Positions 20,801 through 28,708 of a DNA stretch of 64,000 bases are shown in pieces (position 1 is the first letter of the stretch; each line of letters begins with the position of its first letter). The notes under the pieces are model-generated. The model ran no database searches, was not told the DNA's origin, and worked only from the letters and a program-made list of their open reading frames with translations. The translations under genes and the position numbers were made by a program. Source of the stretch: Trinickia fusca (lineage in GTDB: Bacteria; Pseudomonadota; Gammaproteobacteria; Burkholderiales; Burkholderiaceae); NCBI RefSeq assembly GCF_003628145.1, contig NZ_RBZV01000001.1, positions 124,001 through 188,000 of the forward strand. Direction: 5' to 3'.

Positions 20801-21002
20801 GCTCGACCATGAACGAGACTTCGCGCCCGATGCCGGCCAGATAGCGCGCCTGTAGGCGCGAAGTCTGCATTTCCAGTGCCAGGAAGTAGGCCAGCAGGCC
20901 CAGTGCGCCGGCCACGGCAAGGATCAGGAGCCACTTCAGACGGGTGCCCGGCGACATCGTGGCGATGGCGCGAAACGGCAGGCGGGCAAGCGGGCGGTTC
21001 AT
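17880..21002 (-). CDS. Large class A penicillin-binding protein, divergent transglycosylase domain
   Basis: 1040 residues, inner-membrane anchored by one helix at about 24-46 with the rest periplasmic. A GT51 domain (about 150-330) contains IEDRYL, GGSTLATQT and HYLN, but departs from consensus: the RKxxE motif reads RQIAS. The transpeptidase domain (about 480-1000) keeps all three motifs: S-T-A-K near residue 514, S-V-N near 619, and K-T-G near 940. A long insertion lies between SVN and KTG. Start MNRPLARLPF at 21002 follows an AGGAGTCACC ribosome site; the frame is open upstream. Likely role is peptidoglycan cross-linking. The upstream stretch to luxR is long and non-coding. Confidence 0.88.
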   Translation of the reverse strand: MNRPLARLPFRAIATMSPGTRLKWLLILAVAGALGLLAYFLALEMQTSRLQARYLAGIGREVSFMVEPGASNSIRFPSHGGPYDMRLGYARLPDIEQRLRARGYVVTSQARDSSMMTSIVDRGLFVPYAEKDQAGLQLFDSQGELLFDARYPALAYDSFEAIPPIIVSALTFIEDRYLLDIKEPTRNPAIDWGRFSRALSDQALRLVHRGQATPGGSTLATQTEKFRHSPGGRTGSPPEKLRQIASASVRAYLGGENTLPARKIIVMHYLNTVPLAAQPGIGEIQGLGDGVTAWYGRNFDDVNRLLTQASFTTGDALAPAELAAQGLAFKQVLSLIIAQRAPSHYLVRNRAALDRLTDSYLRVLAANGVISPPLRDAALAAPLELHRAAPPAPVESFVARKALTLLRARLQGALGVDSFYDLDRFDLTARATLNNAVQRTVSEGLARATTVDGAKADGLFGFEMLRPGDNPARIAYSFTLFERRNGENLLRVQTDSLNQPFDVNSGARLNLGSTAKLRTIITYLQIVTTLHERYASLSNTELKRVQPDPLDGLTRWALDYLQHTSDRSLPAMLDAAVARKYSASPGEAFYTGGGAQTFTNFDKSDNGRILTVHDAFQHSVNLVFVRLMRDIVHYEMVQAAGPSEHWLDDPQLRRSYLLRFADQESLVYLHRFYVRYHGKRPDEALDTLIADMRKSPPKLATALRSVAPDAPQSWFNARMRAALKGTPAATILDDEDLAKLYAKYGIDKFNLNDRGYIASVHPIELWLLAYLRTHPDASEDEVRKASKDARLTSYAWLFKTRHHLTQDRRIRRMVELQAYDAIGKSWRALGYPFERVTPSFAAAVGASGDRPDALAQLIGIVANDGRMLPPQTIGTLDFAVGTPYETHFAHAATPGRAAVSPEIVDVVHGLLRDVVLGGTGARLATGLPLGNGRVVDVYGKTGTGDQRFDVYARGARLIESRKVNRTATFVFVVDHRFFGTLTAYVHEPYAARYAFTSAMAVQLLKSLGPSLAPLFADDGKAHPSAPPASAQALDASPPSF

Positions 21003-21943
21003 GGTGACTCCTGAAGTGCCTCGGCGCCGCGCACAGCCCGAAAGGCAGCGTCGGAAGACGTTCCCCATCCGGCCCCGAATATCGCCCCGGGTACGCGGCG
21101 CAAAACGGCGCCTCGCGCCGTGCACCGTGTCGTCGGCTTTTCGCCGATGACGTTGGGTACTAGTTTAATCATGCTGGAACGCCTGTACAGCCGGTGTTGC
21201 CTGGCGCACGAATGGGCTGTCCGGTCATGCCGCGCGCGTGAAGGCGTAAGCACGACTCGCCTGTCAAGCGAGCAAAACACGAGCCCGAGGCAAGGCGCGA
21301 AGGGCCGGCCCGATGGGACCGGTTCGCTTCAAAGGCCTGACTACGAGAGCTGGAAACGATTTTCGTTTGCTCTGATCATTCGTAAGAATTAGGATATCGG
21401 CGCGCCGGGGCACGACATCGACGGCTTGGTGTAATTCTGACGTTCATGGAAAATCGCCCGATTATTTTCGGTATTAATTTCTTAATTGCGTTCCGGGCGG
21501 TAATTTTAAAGAGCATTGCTTCGAATTCTTGTTTCGCGAAAATGTGCGATCATTGTCGTGTTTAAATCGTGGCGGGCCCCGCTGCCAATAGGGCGGTAGC
21601 ATTGGCGTTGTCCAGTCAGGCTGGCGCTGAAGTAAAGCGAGGTGGTGGCAATACACGATTGCTGTAATGGGGTAGCATATACCCCTTATTAGAAAACGGC
21701 CGGCGGCCCTTGAGCTGATCGGCTGAGTATCGCGACGAGGCGCGAGTCCCGCAGTCTTCAATCGCAGTTCAGTGTTGAAATAAAGAGCCTTTGGTGCGCG
21801 CTCCTCTTTCGAGAGCCGCGACCGGCGATAGGCCGGGCGTGGAGAGGGCGTGCGCCGGGATGTCGAGATTACCGCCGCCAAGTGCGGCCGTTCCGGTATC
21901 GCGCATGCCGTGCGTGCGGTTGCGCGACGACAAGGAGGCAACA
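21003..21943. other. Long intergenic region upstream of luxR-type gene and PBP gene
   Basis: No supported gene in 941 bases. The part 21360-21790 is clearly AT-richer than the surroundings. It contains the palindrome at 21669-21685. Divergent promoters for the PBP gene (left) and the luxR-type gene (right) should lie here, but I could not identify firm -35/-10 pairs. Confidence 0.6.
21669..21685. promoter_or_regulatory. Inverted repeat GGGGTA-N5-TACCCC upstream of luxR-type gene
   Basis: Perfect 6-base arms with a GCATA spacer, 258 bases before the luxR-type start, within the AT-rich part of the region. It could be a regulator site; it does not resemble the classical lux box. Function not shown. 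Confidence 0.35.
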
Positions 21944-22657
21944 ATGAAAAGCTGGGCCGAAGAGCTGTTGCACGAACTGAATCAATCAACCTCCGATTTG
22001 GAGATATTTCGCAAAATCGAAGCCGCGGCACAAGGGCTTGGCTTCGAATATTGCGCGTATGGGCTGCGCGCACCTTGGCCGCTGTCCAAGCCGAAGACGC
22101 GCTTGGTCAACAATTACCCCGAGGCATGGCAGAAGCGCTATCAGGAAGCGCGTTACATCGAGATCGACCCGACGGTGCAGCACGCACGCCGGTCGCAAAC
22201 GCCAGTGGTCTGGAGCGACTCGTTGTTCTCGGGAGTGCCCGAGTTCTGGGGCGAGGCGCAGGCGGCGGGGCTGCGCTTCGGCTGGGCGCAATCGGCATTC
22301 GATAGCTGCGGCGTGGGCGGCATGCTCACGTTGGCGCGCTCGCGCGAACCGCTCGGCGCGACCGAGCTGGCTGAAAACGAACTGAAGATGCGCTGGCTGG
22401 TGAATACCGCGCACCTGTCGCTCAAGCGCGTGCTGATGCCGACGTTGATGGCCGATCCCGAGCGCGGCTTGACCGACCGCGAGGTCGAGGTGCTCAAGTG
22501 GGCGGCAGACGGCAAGACCTCTGGCGAGATCTCGAAGATCCTCGTGATCTCGGTCGATACGGTCAACTTCCACGTGAAGAATGCGGTCACCAAGCTCAAG
22601 ACCACGAACAAGACGGCGGCCGTGGTGCGTGCCGCGATGCTGGGCTTGCTGAACTGA
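21944..22657 (+). CDS. LuxR-family AHL-type regulator without a partner synthase (LuxR solo)
   Basis: 237 residues. The N-terminal autoinducer-binding domain keeps the conserved residues of acyl-homoserine-lactone receptors: Trp62, Tyr66, Asp75, Pro76 and Trp90 by family alignment, and RFGWAQS in the later Gly region. The C-terminal LuxR helix-turn-helix (about 172-232) has LTDREVEVLKWAADGKTSGEI and VNFHVKNAVTKL. Start 21944 follows an AAGGAGG ribosome site by 6 bases. No luxI-type gene is present in the window, so it may sense signals made elsewhere in the genome or by other cells. Confidence 0.92.
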   Translation: MKSWAEELLHELNQSTSDLEIFRKIEAAAQGLGFEYCAYGLRAPWPLSKPKTRLVNNYPEAWQKRYQEARYIEIDPTVQHARRSQTPVVWSDSLFSGVPEFWGEAQAAGLRFGWAQSAFDSCGVGGMLTLARSREPLGATELAENELKMRWLVNTAHLSLKRVLMPTLMADPERGLTDREVEVLKWAADGKTSGEISKILVISVDTVNFHVKNAVTKLKTTNKTAAVVRAAMLGLLN

Positions 22658-22980
22658 GCGAGTCGGTGGCGCGGCAGGCGCAGCGAAACGCGGCGTGCAA
22701 TTGCGCCGGCGGCGATCAATTGCCTTCATGGGCATGTGCTGTGTCATTGCAGTATTGCTAAAATGGAAATGGAGGCGGAAATATCGTTTCCAAACTCTAT
22801 TCAAACGACGGTTGGGAATTAAGGTCGATTTCTCGGCGGCATGGAAGCGGGTGAGATCGGTCGGTATCGGTGAAAGCCTTTTCAGGCGCTGGTTGTGGCG
22901 CGAAAAATTAACCGAAAATATCCGGGATCAGTAATCGTGACTGGGTGATGAAAAGAGGGAATTCGCGAAACGATCTGCAA
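22658..22980. other. Intergenic stretch between luxR-type gene and small membrane-protein gene
   Basis: Convergent region of 323 bases, AT-rich from 22740 to 22935. No terminator with a proper T-tract was found. A 79-codon plus-strand frame at 22695-22934 is present but not convincing. Confidence 0.5.
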
Positions 22981-23151
22981 TTAACTGCAAAAGGAAATCG
23001 TCGTGAGCAGTGATAAAAGGGCGGTGGGCGTCAGGTAGCCGGCAAAGCACCAGGCGATGAGCGCAGCGATCGCCGCGCAGAGCGCGCCGACCGCGCACTT
23101 GCCCCGCACGCGGCGCAAGATCTGGCGGCCTGAGGCGGTACGCATCGTCAT
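22981..23151 (-). CDS. Small membrane protein, 56 residues, coupled to MFS transporter
   Basis: Reads MTMRTASGRQILRRVRG (basic head), then a hydrophobic stretch rich in Ala, Leu, Ile and Cys with GYLTP in the middle, ending LLTTISFCS. One or two membrane helices are predicted from residues 19-35 and 42-54, with the Arg-rich head in the cytoplasm. Its ATG overlaps the TGA of the upstream MFS gene (ATGA), a strong sign of translational coupling. I do not recognise a family. It could be an accessory subunit of the transporter or a stand-alone peptide. Confidence 0.6.
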   Translation of the reverse strand: MTMRTASGRQILRRVRGKCAVGALCAAIAALIAWCFAGYLTPTALLSLLTTISFCS

Positions 23152-24374
23152 GCGGCGTGTGCAACCGGTGCTGCGCGGTCAGCAAGCGCAGCGTCGTCGA
23201 TCGGCAGATGCATGATGCCCGCGACCATGCCGAGTGCGATCGACCCGTACCAGAGCAGATCGTACGAATGTGTGGCATCGAAGACGATCCCGCCCAGCCA
23301 CACGCCGAAGAAGCCGCCCAGCTGATGGCCGAAGAACACGAAGCCGAACAGCGTCGCGATGTACCGTACGCCGAACACTTGCGAGACGATGCCGTTCGTG
23401 AGCGGGACCGTGCCGAGCCAGATGAAGCCCATCGCGAACGAGAACAGGTCGACGCTGAGCGGCGTGAGCGGTAGCGCGAGGAACAGCGCGGTGGCCGCCG
23501 CGCGGGCAAAGTAGATGGCCGACAACACATACTTGCGACGCATCAACGTGCCCGCGTGGCCGCATAGATAAGTGCCCGCGACGTTGGCCAGCGCGATGAG
23601 CGCGAGGGCCGTGCTGGCGTCGCGTGCGCTCAAGCCCTTGTCGAGCAGGTAGGCCGGCAGGTGGGCGCCGATGAAGGCGAGCTGAAACCCGCATGCGAAA
23701 AAGCCGCCGTTGAGCAGCCAAAAGCCGCGGTGCGAGAACGCCTGCGCGAGGGCTGTGCGCAGCGATTCGCGCGCGACGTTGTCCGTGCTTGCGACGGCCG
23801 GCTCGCGCAGTACGATGGCGAGCGGCGCGAGTATGGCCATCCCGACGGCAAGGATGGTCAACGTTGCGACCCAGCCGACAGCGGATAGCAGACTCTGAGT
23901 GATCGGCACCATGCAGAACTGGCCGAGCCCGCCGACCGCACCGGCGACGCCGAGCGCCCAGCCGCGCTGCTCCGGCGTGACGAGCCGGCTCAATGCGCCA
24001 TAGACGGTGCCGAACGCTGTCCCTGACAACGCCGTCCCCACGAGCACGCCGGCACCGAGCGTATAGGCGCTGAGCGACGTCGAATGCGCCATCGCGAAGA
24101 GGCCCAACGCATAAGCCAGCAGGCCCGCGAAGAGGACCTTGGCCGACCCGAAGCGATCGGCGATCATGCCTGTGAATGGCTGCGCGAGCCCCCACAGCAG
24201 ATTCTGGAGCGCCAGCGCGAAGCCGAACGCTTCGCGCGTCCAGCCCCGATCGAGTGTGACGGGCGTCAGAAACAGGCCTTGTACGTGACGTGTGCCGAGC
24301 GCCGCGCCCATGACCGCACCGCCCGCGATCACGATCCACCACCGATGCAGCGAAGCTTTGCCGATACTGCCCAT
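23148..24374 (-). CDS. MFS transporter
   Basis: 408 residues with 12 predicted helices, inner membrane. Between helices 2 and 3 it has GMIADRFGSAKVLFAG, a classic MFS loop A motif. The start WWIVIAGGAVMGAALGTRHVQGLFL and the overall pattern resemble the oxalate/formate and monocarboxylate antiporter branch (OFA/MCT-like). The substrate is unknown. Its stop overlaps the start of the 56-residue membrane protein. Upstream, beyond a hairpin, lies an orphan LivF-like gene on the same strand. Confidence 0.9.
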   Translation of the reverse strand: MGSIGKASLHRWWIVIAGGAVMGAALGTRHVQGLFLTPVTLDRGWTREAFGFALALQNLLWGLAQPFTGMIADRFGSAKVLFAGLLAYALGLFAMAHSTSLSAYTLGAGVLVGTALSGTAFGTVYGALSRLVTPEQRGWALGVAGAVGGLGQFCMVPITQSLLSAVGWVATLTILAVGMAILAPLAIVLREPAVASTDNVARESLRTALAQAFSHRGFWLLNGGFFACGFQLAFIGAHLPAYLLDKGLSARDASTALALIALANVAGTYLCGHAGTLMRRKYVLSAIYFARAAATALFLALPLTPLSVDLFSFAMGFIWLGTVPLTNGIVSQVFGVRYIATLFGFVFFGHQLGGFFGVWLGGIVFDATHSYDLLWYGSIALGMVAGIMHLPIDDAALADRAAPVAHAA

Positions 24375-24469
24375 CGCCCGTTCCCCCGAGTGTCGCCGCG
24401 GCCCGATGCCGGCGGCTCACACCCATTGGAGCGCGCGGGAAGGGTCCGTCTCAACCGAAAGTTCGGAAT

Positions 24470-24498
24470 GCATCGCATGCGTCATAGGCATGCGATGC
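24470..24498. terminator. Strong hairpin between LivF-like and MFS genes
   Basis: Perfect 11-base arms GCATCGCATGC / GCATGCGATGC with a 7-base loop, 30 bases after the LivF-like stop. No T-tract follows on either strand, so Rho-independent termination is uncertain; it may protect mRNA ends. Confidence 0.5.
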
Positions 24499-24527
24499 GG
24501 GGCCGGCGGGCGGGCGTCCAGCGGCGT

Positions 24528-25238
24528 TCAGGCCGGTTGGGCGAAGCCGGCGGCGCCAAAGTGCTTGGCTTCGCCGCCGAACGTGATGCGGCCTTGCTCG
24601 AGCACGTACACGTGACGCGCGATGCGTAGCGCTTCACGCGTCGTCTTCTCGGCGAATACCACGGCTGTGCCTTCGCTGTTGAGCTCGGCGAGCAGGGCAA
24701 ATACGTCGTCGACGTCGGGTGCCGCAAGTCCTGAAGACGGCTCGTCGAGCAGCAGCAGACTCGGCCGCGACATCAACGCGCGCGCGATCGCCAGCCGTTG
24801 CCGCTCGCCGCTGGAGAGCTTGCCGGCGCTTTGCGTGGCTTGTGCCTTCAGGCTGGGAAACCGCTCGAACAGCCGGGTGACGTCGGCTTCGATGCGGGCG
24901 CGATCGGGCTCGCGCCAGACGCCCGCGAGCAGGTTTTCGCGCACCGACAGATTGCTGAACAGCAGTCGATTCTGAGGCACGTACGCGATGCCGCGCGCGA
25001 GGATGTCGCTGGGCCGTTTGCGGCGGATTTCCTCGTTGGCGAAGCGGATCGAGCCGCGTTTGGCGCGCACGAGCCCCGCGATCGCCATCAGCAGCGTGGT
25101 CTTGCCGGCCCCCGGAGGGCCGAGCACGCAGGCGAGCTCGCCGGGGGCGAGGGCGAGCGATACGTCGTTGAGCACGTCGAGCCTGCCGTGGCCGGCAACG
25201 AGCGTTTCGATTTGCAGCAACGGCAGCGGGCTGGTCAC
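24528..25238 (-). CDS. Orphan LivF-like ABC transporter ATPase
   Basis: 236 residues, closest in style to LivF of branched-chain amino acid/amide importers. Walker A is GPPGAGKT (40-47), Q-loop in YVPQNRLLFSNLSVRENL, signature KLSSGERQR, Walker B LLLLDEPSSGLA. The start is MTSPLPLLQIETLVAGHG with the GxLxVL pattern of LivF. In LivFGHMJ systems the ATPase sits with permeases LivH/M and LivG; none is adjacent here, so it must work with proteins encoded elsewhere, or the rest was lost. The final residues after AKHFGAAGF are short. Confidence 0.88.
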   Translation of the reverse strand: MTSPLPLLQIETLVAGHGRLDVLNDVSLALAPGELACVLGPPGAGKTTLLMAIAGLVRAKRGSIRFANEEIRRKRPSDILARGIAYVPQNRLLFSNLSVRENLLAGVWREPDRARIEADVTRLFERFPSLKAQATQSAGKLSSGERQRLAIARALMSRPSLLLLDEPSSGLAAPDVDDVFALLAELNSEGTAVVFAEKTTREALRIARHVYVLEQGRITFGGEAKHFGAAGFAQPA

Positions 25239-25273
25239 GCGTCGTCTCCTTTTTGAAGGCGCACCCGTTCCCG

Positions 25274-25303
25274 ATCGACGGCATTGCGCGCAATGCCGTC
25301 GAT
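25274..25303. repeat. 30-base perfect palindrome
   Basis: ATCGACGGCATTGCG followed directly by its reverse complement, no spacer, lying 36 bases upstream of the LivF-like start and 137 bases past the stop of the LysR gene. It could be a terminator-like hairpin of the LysR transcript or a regulator site for the ABC gene. Confidence 0.7.
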
Positions 25304-25439
25304 TTCACTAGCCGCATCCGGTCGCGACAACTACCAGAACTGACAGGGTGCCGCTCGAGAAGCGCGTCCGTCTCGCCGAAAGACGTTACGTCGCGTCAGC
25401 GCACGCCTTGCGTTGGCGCGTGCCTCACCTCACCTCGCC

Positions 25440-26393
25440 TCACGACAGCGCAACCGCAACCGCTTCGCGCACCGTATGCACGCTGTCGTTGGCCGGCTCG
25501 TGCGTGCGCGCTTCGCCGATGATCCAGTCGGCAACATCGGCGACGTCCTGGCGTGCCGCGTCGTCGGCGCGATAGAGCCAATAGGCGTAACCGCTCGTGC
25601 GGGCGGGGCCGTCGCCCAGTGCGATGAGGCGGCCGTCGGCCACGAGCGGCTCGACGAGCGCGGCACGGCCGAGTGCGATGCCCTGGCCCGAGAGCGCCGC
25701 CTGCACGACCTGGTCATACTGGTTGAAGCGCAGGATGCTGCGCGGACGCACATCGGCCAGACCCATCGCGCCGAGGTGGTCGGCCCAGCGCAGCAGCGGA
25801 CGGCGCGGCCCTTCGAACTCGAGCAGCACCTGCTGCGAGAGCGAGTGGGGGTCCAGACGTGCCAGCCCCAGCGACGGATGCGCGACCGGAATGATCGATT
25901 CGTCGAACAGGCGCGTGGCGCCGGAGGGCGCCGTTTCGGCGGAGGCATAGCGAATGCCGAGGTCGATGCCCTCGGCGCGCAGATCGAGCGGCTTGTCGTT
26001 CGCGGCGACACGCACATCGAGCGACGGATGACGTTGCTGCAGATTGCCGAGTCGCGGCAGCAGCCATAATGCCGTCACGCCGATGCTGGCCGTGATCGTC
26101 ACGGGCTGGCGCTCGGCGGGGCGCAGCGAATCGAACGCGTCCTGCAGCTGCCGCACGACGCTGTCGGCCGTGCGATAGAGGCGCTCGCCGGCCGGCGTGA
26201 ACGAGATCGACCGGTAGCCGCGATGAAACAGCGACAGGCCGAGTGCATCTTCGAGCGAGTGGATTTGTCGGCTCACGGCCGATTGCGTCAGACATAGGTC
26301 TTCGGCTGCGAGTGTGACGCTCATGCGCCGGCCGACGGCGACGAAGCCGCGGATCAGGTCGAGCGAAGCGAGCCGAACGAGGGGCGTAGCCAT
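25440..26393 (-). CDS. LysR-family transcriptional regulator, GcvA-like
   Basis: 317 residues. The winged helix-turn-helix at 10-70 has LCLTQSAVSRQIHSLEDALGLSLFHRG. The substrate-binding domain starts near residue 95 (VTITASIGVTALWLLPRLGNLQQRHPSL), typical of the GcvA/AmpR branch with LDLRAEGIDLGIRYA. The effector is unknown. It is divergent from an alpha/beta hydrolase gene, 141 bases away, which is its most likely target by position. Confidence 0.92.
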   Translation of the reverse strand: MATPLVRLASLDLIRGFVAVGRRMSVTLAAEDLCLTQSAVSRQIHSLEDALGLSLFHRGYRSISFTPAGERLYRTADSVVRQLQDAFDSLRPAERQPVTITASIGVTALWLLPRLGNLQQRHPSLDVRVAANDKPLDLRAEGIDLGIRYASAETAPSGATRLFDESIIPVAHPSLGLARLDPHSLSQQVLLEFEGPRRPLLRWADHLGAMGLADVRPRSILRFNQYDQVVQAALSGQGIALGRAALVEPLVADGRLIALGDGPARTSGYAYWLYRADDAARQDVADVADWIIGEARTHEPANDSVHTVREAVAVALS

Positions 26394-26534
26394 GCGTCTA
26401 CCTCATGTGAAAGTTGCAAAGAGATTGGTTGAGGCCCATGCGCGCGTCAAGGTCAAATGACGCCCAACGGTGCGCGTGTGCCGCGTCAAGAGGAGCGTGC
26501 GCCGCTTTCACGCAGGCCCCCAGCGGGAGAGAGG

Positions 26535-27548
26535 ATGATTGAAACGCAAGCGAATGAACTCGCGCCGCAGCCGCTCGCGCTGACGGCCGCGGACGGCTGC
26601 CCGCTCGGCGGCTTCGTCTGGCGCTCGCGCGCCGGCTACGAGAGCAAACAGGCACACGGGCGCGCGCGGCCCGTGGTCATCGTCAACGCGGCCACATCGG
26701 TGCGTTGCCGCTACTACTTCCGCTTCGCCGCGTTCCTGCATGCGCGCGGGTGCGACGTGATCGTGTACGACTATCGCGGCATCGGCGAGAGCCGGCCTGC
26801 GAAGCTCGCCGGTTTCGGGGCAACCTGGCTCGATTGGGGCCGGCTCGATTTCGAGGCGGTGCTGCGCTATGCGCAAAGCGCGTTCGCCGGCCAACCGATC
26901 GATGTGGTCGCGCATAGCATCGGCGGGTTCGTCATCGGCCTCGCGCCGTCGAATCATGCGATCCGGCGCATCTTCACGATGGGCGCCCAGTACGCGTACT
27001 GGCGCGACTACGCGCCGCGCGCGAAGCCCGGCATGCTCGTCAAATGGCATCTTGCGATGCCGCTGCTCGCCGCGCTGTTCGGCTACCTTCCCGCGCAGCG
27101 GCTCGGCTGGATGGAGGACACGCCCAAGGGCGTCACGCAGTCGTGGAGCCGCAGCCGGGCACGCTTCGAAGACACCTACCGGCATGGGGCGCTCGCCCGC
27201 AGCGAACCCGAACGCGCCGCGCTCGTGAGCCAGTTCGCGCAAGCGCGCGCGCCGATCCTCGCCTTCAGCACGACCGACGATCCGTTCGGCACGGTGGCTG
27301 CGATCGAGCGGCTGCTCGGCTACTTCAGCGGCAGCGCGACGCGCGCGCATTGGCGCGTCGAGCCGGCGCAAGCCGGCGTGAAGGAGATCGGACATTTTTC
27401 GTTCTTTCATCGTCGTTTCGAAGCCACCCTTTGGCAGATCGCGCTGCGCTGGATTCGCACCGGCACGCTCGCGAGCGATGCGCCGGGTCGCCTTGTCTCC
27501 GAGCGCGGGCCTGCGCTGCATCACGGGAGCGGCGTAAGCGAAGCTTGA
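26535..27548 (+). CDS. Alpha/beta hydrolase (serine aminopeptidase S33-like)
   Basis: 337 residues, cytoplasmic. VIVYDYRGIGESRP marks the strand after the oxyanion region; the nucleophile elbow is AHSIGG with Ser128. Asp lies in FSTTDDPFG and His in IGHFSFFHRRF near the C terminus. ATG 26535 is chosen because GGGAGAGAGG immediately precedes it; the frame is open 78 bases upstream. The substrate is unknown. Divergent from a LysR regulator. Confidence 0.87.
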   Translation: MIETQANELAPQPLALTAADGCPLGGFVWRSRAGYESKQAHGRARPVVIVNAATSVRCRYYFRFAAFLHARGCDVIVYDYRGIGESRPAKLAGFGATWLDWGRLDFEAVLRYAQSAFAGQPIDVVAHSIGGFVIGLAPSNHAIRRIFTMGAQYAYWRDYAPRAKPGMLVKWHLAMPLLAALFGYLPAQRLGWMEDTPKGVTQSWSRSRARFEDTYRHGALARSEPERAALVSQFAQARAPILAFSTTDDPFGTVAAIERLLGYFSGSATRAHWRVEPAQAGVKEIGHFSFFHRRFEATLWQIALRWIRTGTLASDAPGRLVSERGPALHHGSGVSEA

Positions 27549-27884
27549 GCCGTGCTCTGCGCTCGGCGTCAAAGCGAACGGGCCGCATCGGAGCACGCTT
27601 CGACAGGGCTCGCTGTGAGCTTCAGCTGCATTCCTTCTCGTCAACGCATCGACGTAGCAGGCCCGATCTGTTCGCTTGCGAAGCCGTGTCTGCGTCCCGC
27701 ATGCGAACAGACCTCAAGTCGCCGGATTTAAGCGATTCCTATGCGAATCGGGAACTGCCACATTTGGTAGGAGCATGCGAAGCCGAGATACGTGCACCAT
27801 ACGTACCGCATGCCGCGGGCATACGCGGCGCATCAATTTCATTCGAGGATTTCCTCTAGTAGGCCGCGCCGCCCCTTGCCCGAC
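27549..27884. other. Intergenic region upstream of phosphopantetheinyl transferase gene
   Basis: 336 bases without a supported gene. An interrupted inverted repeat (CTGTTCGC at 27668 and GCGAACAG ending 27710, extended inward after one mismatch) can form a hairpin. It may end the hydrolase transcript; no T-tract follows. Confidence 0.45.
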
Positions 27885-28634
27885 ATGGTTTTGCATAACG
27901 ATCGTTCTCCGTTCGAAACAATCGCGCTCGATGTGCCGCATGCTCAAGCGGCCGGCGTCGAGTTGTTGCGCGTCTCGATCGACATGCATGCATCGCTCGA
28001 TGCGCGCGCATACGCTGTGCTGGCCGACGACGAACAGGCGCGCGCTGCGCGCTTCTTGCGCCGCGAAGATGCGTTGCGGCATGCCGCCGGCAGGGCCGCG
28101 TTGCGCGAAGCGTTGGCGGCGCGGCTCGCCGTGCCCGCTCACGCACTGCGCTTCGTCAGCGATACGACGGGGCGCCCGAGATTGGCCGCGCCTTGGGACG
28201 AGCAATACGACTTCAATCTTTCGCACGCGGGCGAGTACGCGTTGATTGCGCTGTCGCGCAGACGCCGGGTCGGCGTCGACATCGAGGCATGGCGCGACGG
28301 TTTCGATTGGCGTTCGGTTGCCGATAGCACGTTCGGGCCGCGCGATCGGGCGTACGTCGATGCGCGTTCGCCTGAAGCGCACCGTGAGGCGTTCTATGCG
28401 GTGTGGACCGCCAAGGAGGCGCTACTCAAAGCGCTCGGTGCGGGGATGGCGGTCGAGGGCGGCATGACCGGCTTTTCGGTGCTCGGAGCGAACGTCGACG
28501 TGCCCGACGTTCATCTGACGCCGGTGCCGGCACGGGTTGGCGTCTCGGGCGTCGATGCGTACGAGGCGCGGTGGTGCGTGGCGCCGGCAGGCTATAGCGC
28601 GTGCGTGGCGTGGTCGCGAGAGGCGCTGCGCTGA
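27885..28634 (+). CDS. 4'-phosphopantetheinyl transferase, Sfp type
   Basis: Transfers phosphopantetheine from CoA to a serine of carrier proteins of polyketide, nonribosomal peptide or fatty-acid synthases. 249 residues, Sfp-like two-lobed length. The magnesium-binding motif G130VDIE134 and the W174TAKEALLK motif are both intact, and FNLSHAGEYAL precedes them. ATG 27885 is chosen; the frame is open 93 bases upstream but without protein-like sequence. No carrier-protein genes are adjacent in this window, so it may serve clusters elsewhere. Confidence 0.93.
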   Translation: MVLHNDRSPFETIALDVPHAQAAGVELLRVSIDMHASLDARAYAVLADDEQARAARFLRREDALRHAAGRAALREALAARLAVPAHALRFVSDTTGRPRLAAPWDEQYDFNLSHAGEYALIALSRRRRVGVDIEAWRDGFDWRSVADSTFGPRDRAYVDARSPEAHREAFYAVWTAKEALLKALGAGMAVEGGMTGFSVLGANVDVPDVHLTPVPARVGVSGVDAYEARWCVAPAGYSACVAWSREALR

Positions 28635-28708
28635 CGGGGCCGACGGCGCGCGCCGCCTGTCGCCTGCGTAGCCGCAGCGTCTACTGGGTGGCGAGCGTCG
28701 AACGACAC

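Noticed and set aside
22695-22934. 79-codon plus frame after the luxR-type gene
   Set aside because: Very basic, no ribosome site, and lies in AT-rich intergenic DNA; no known family.
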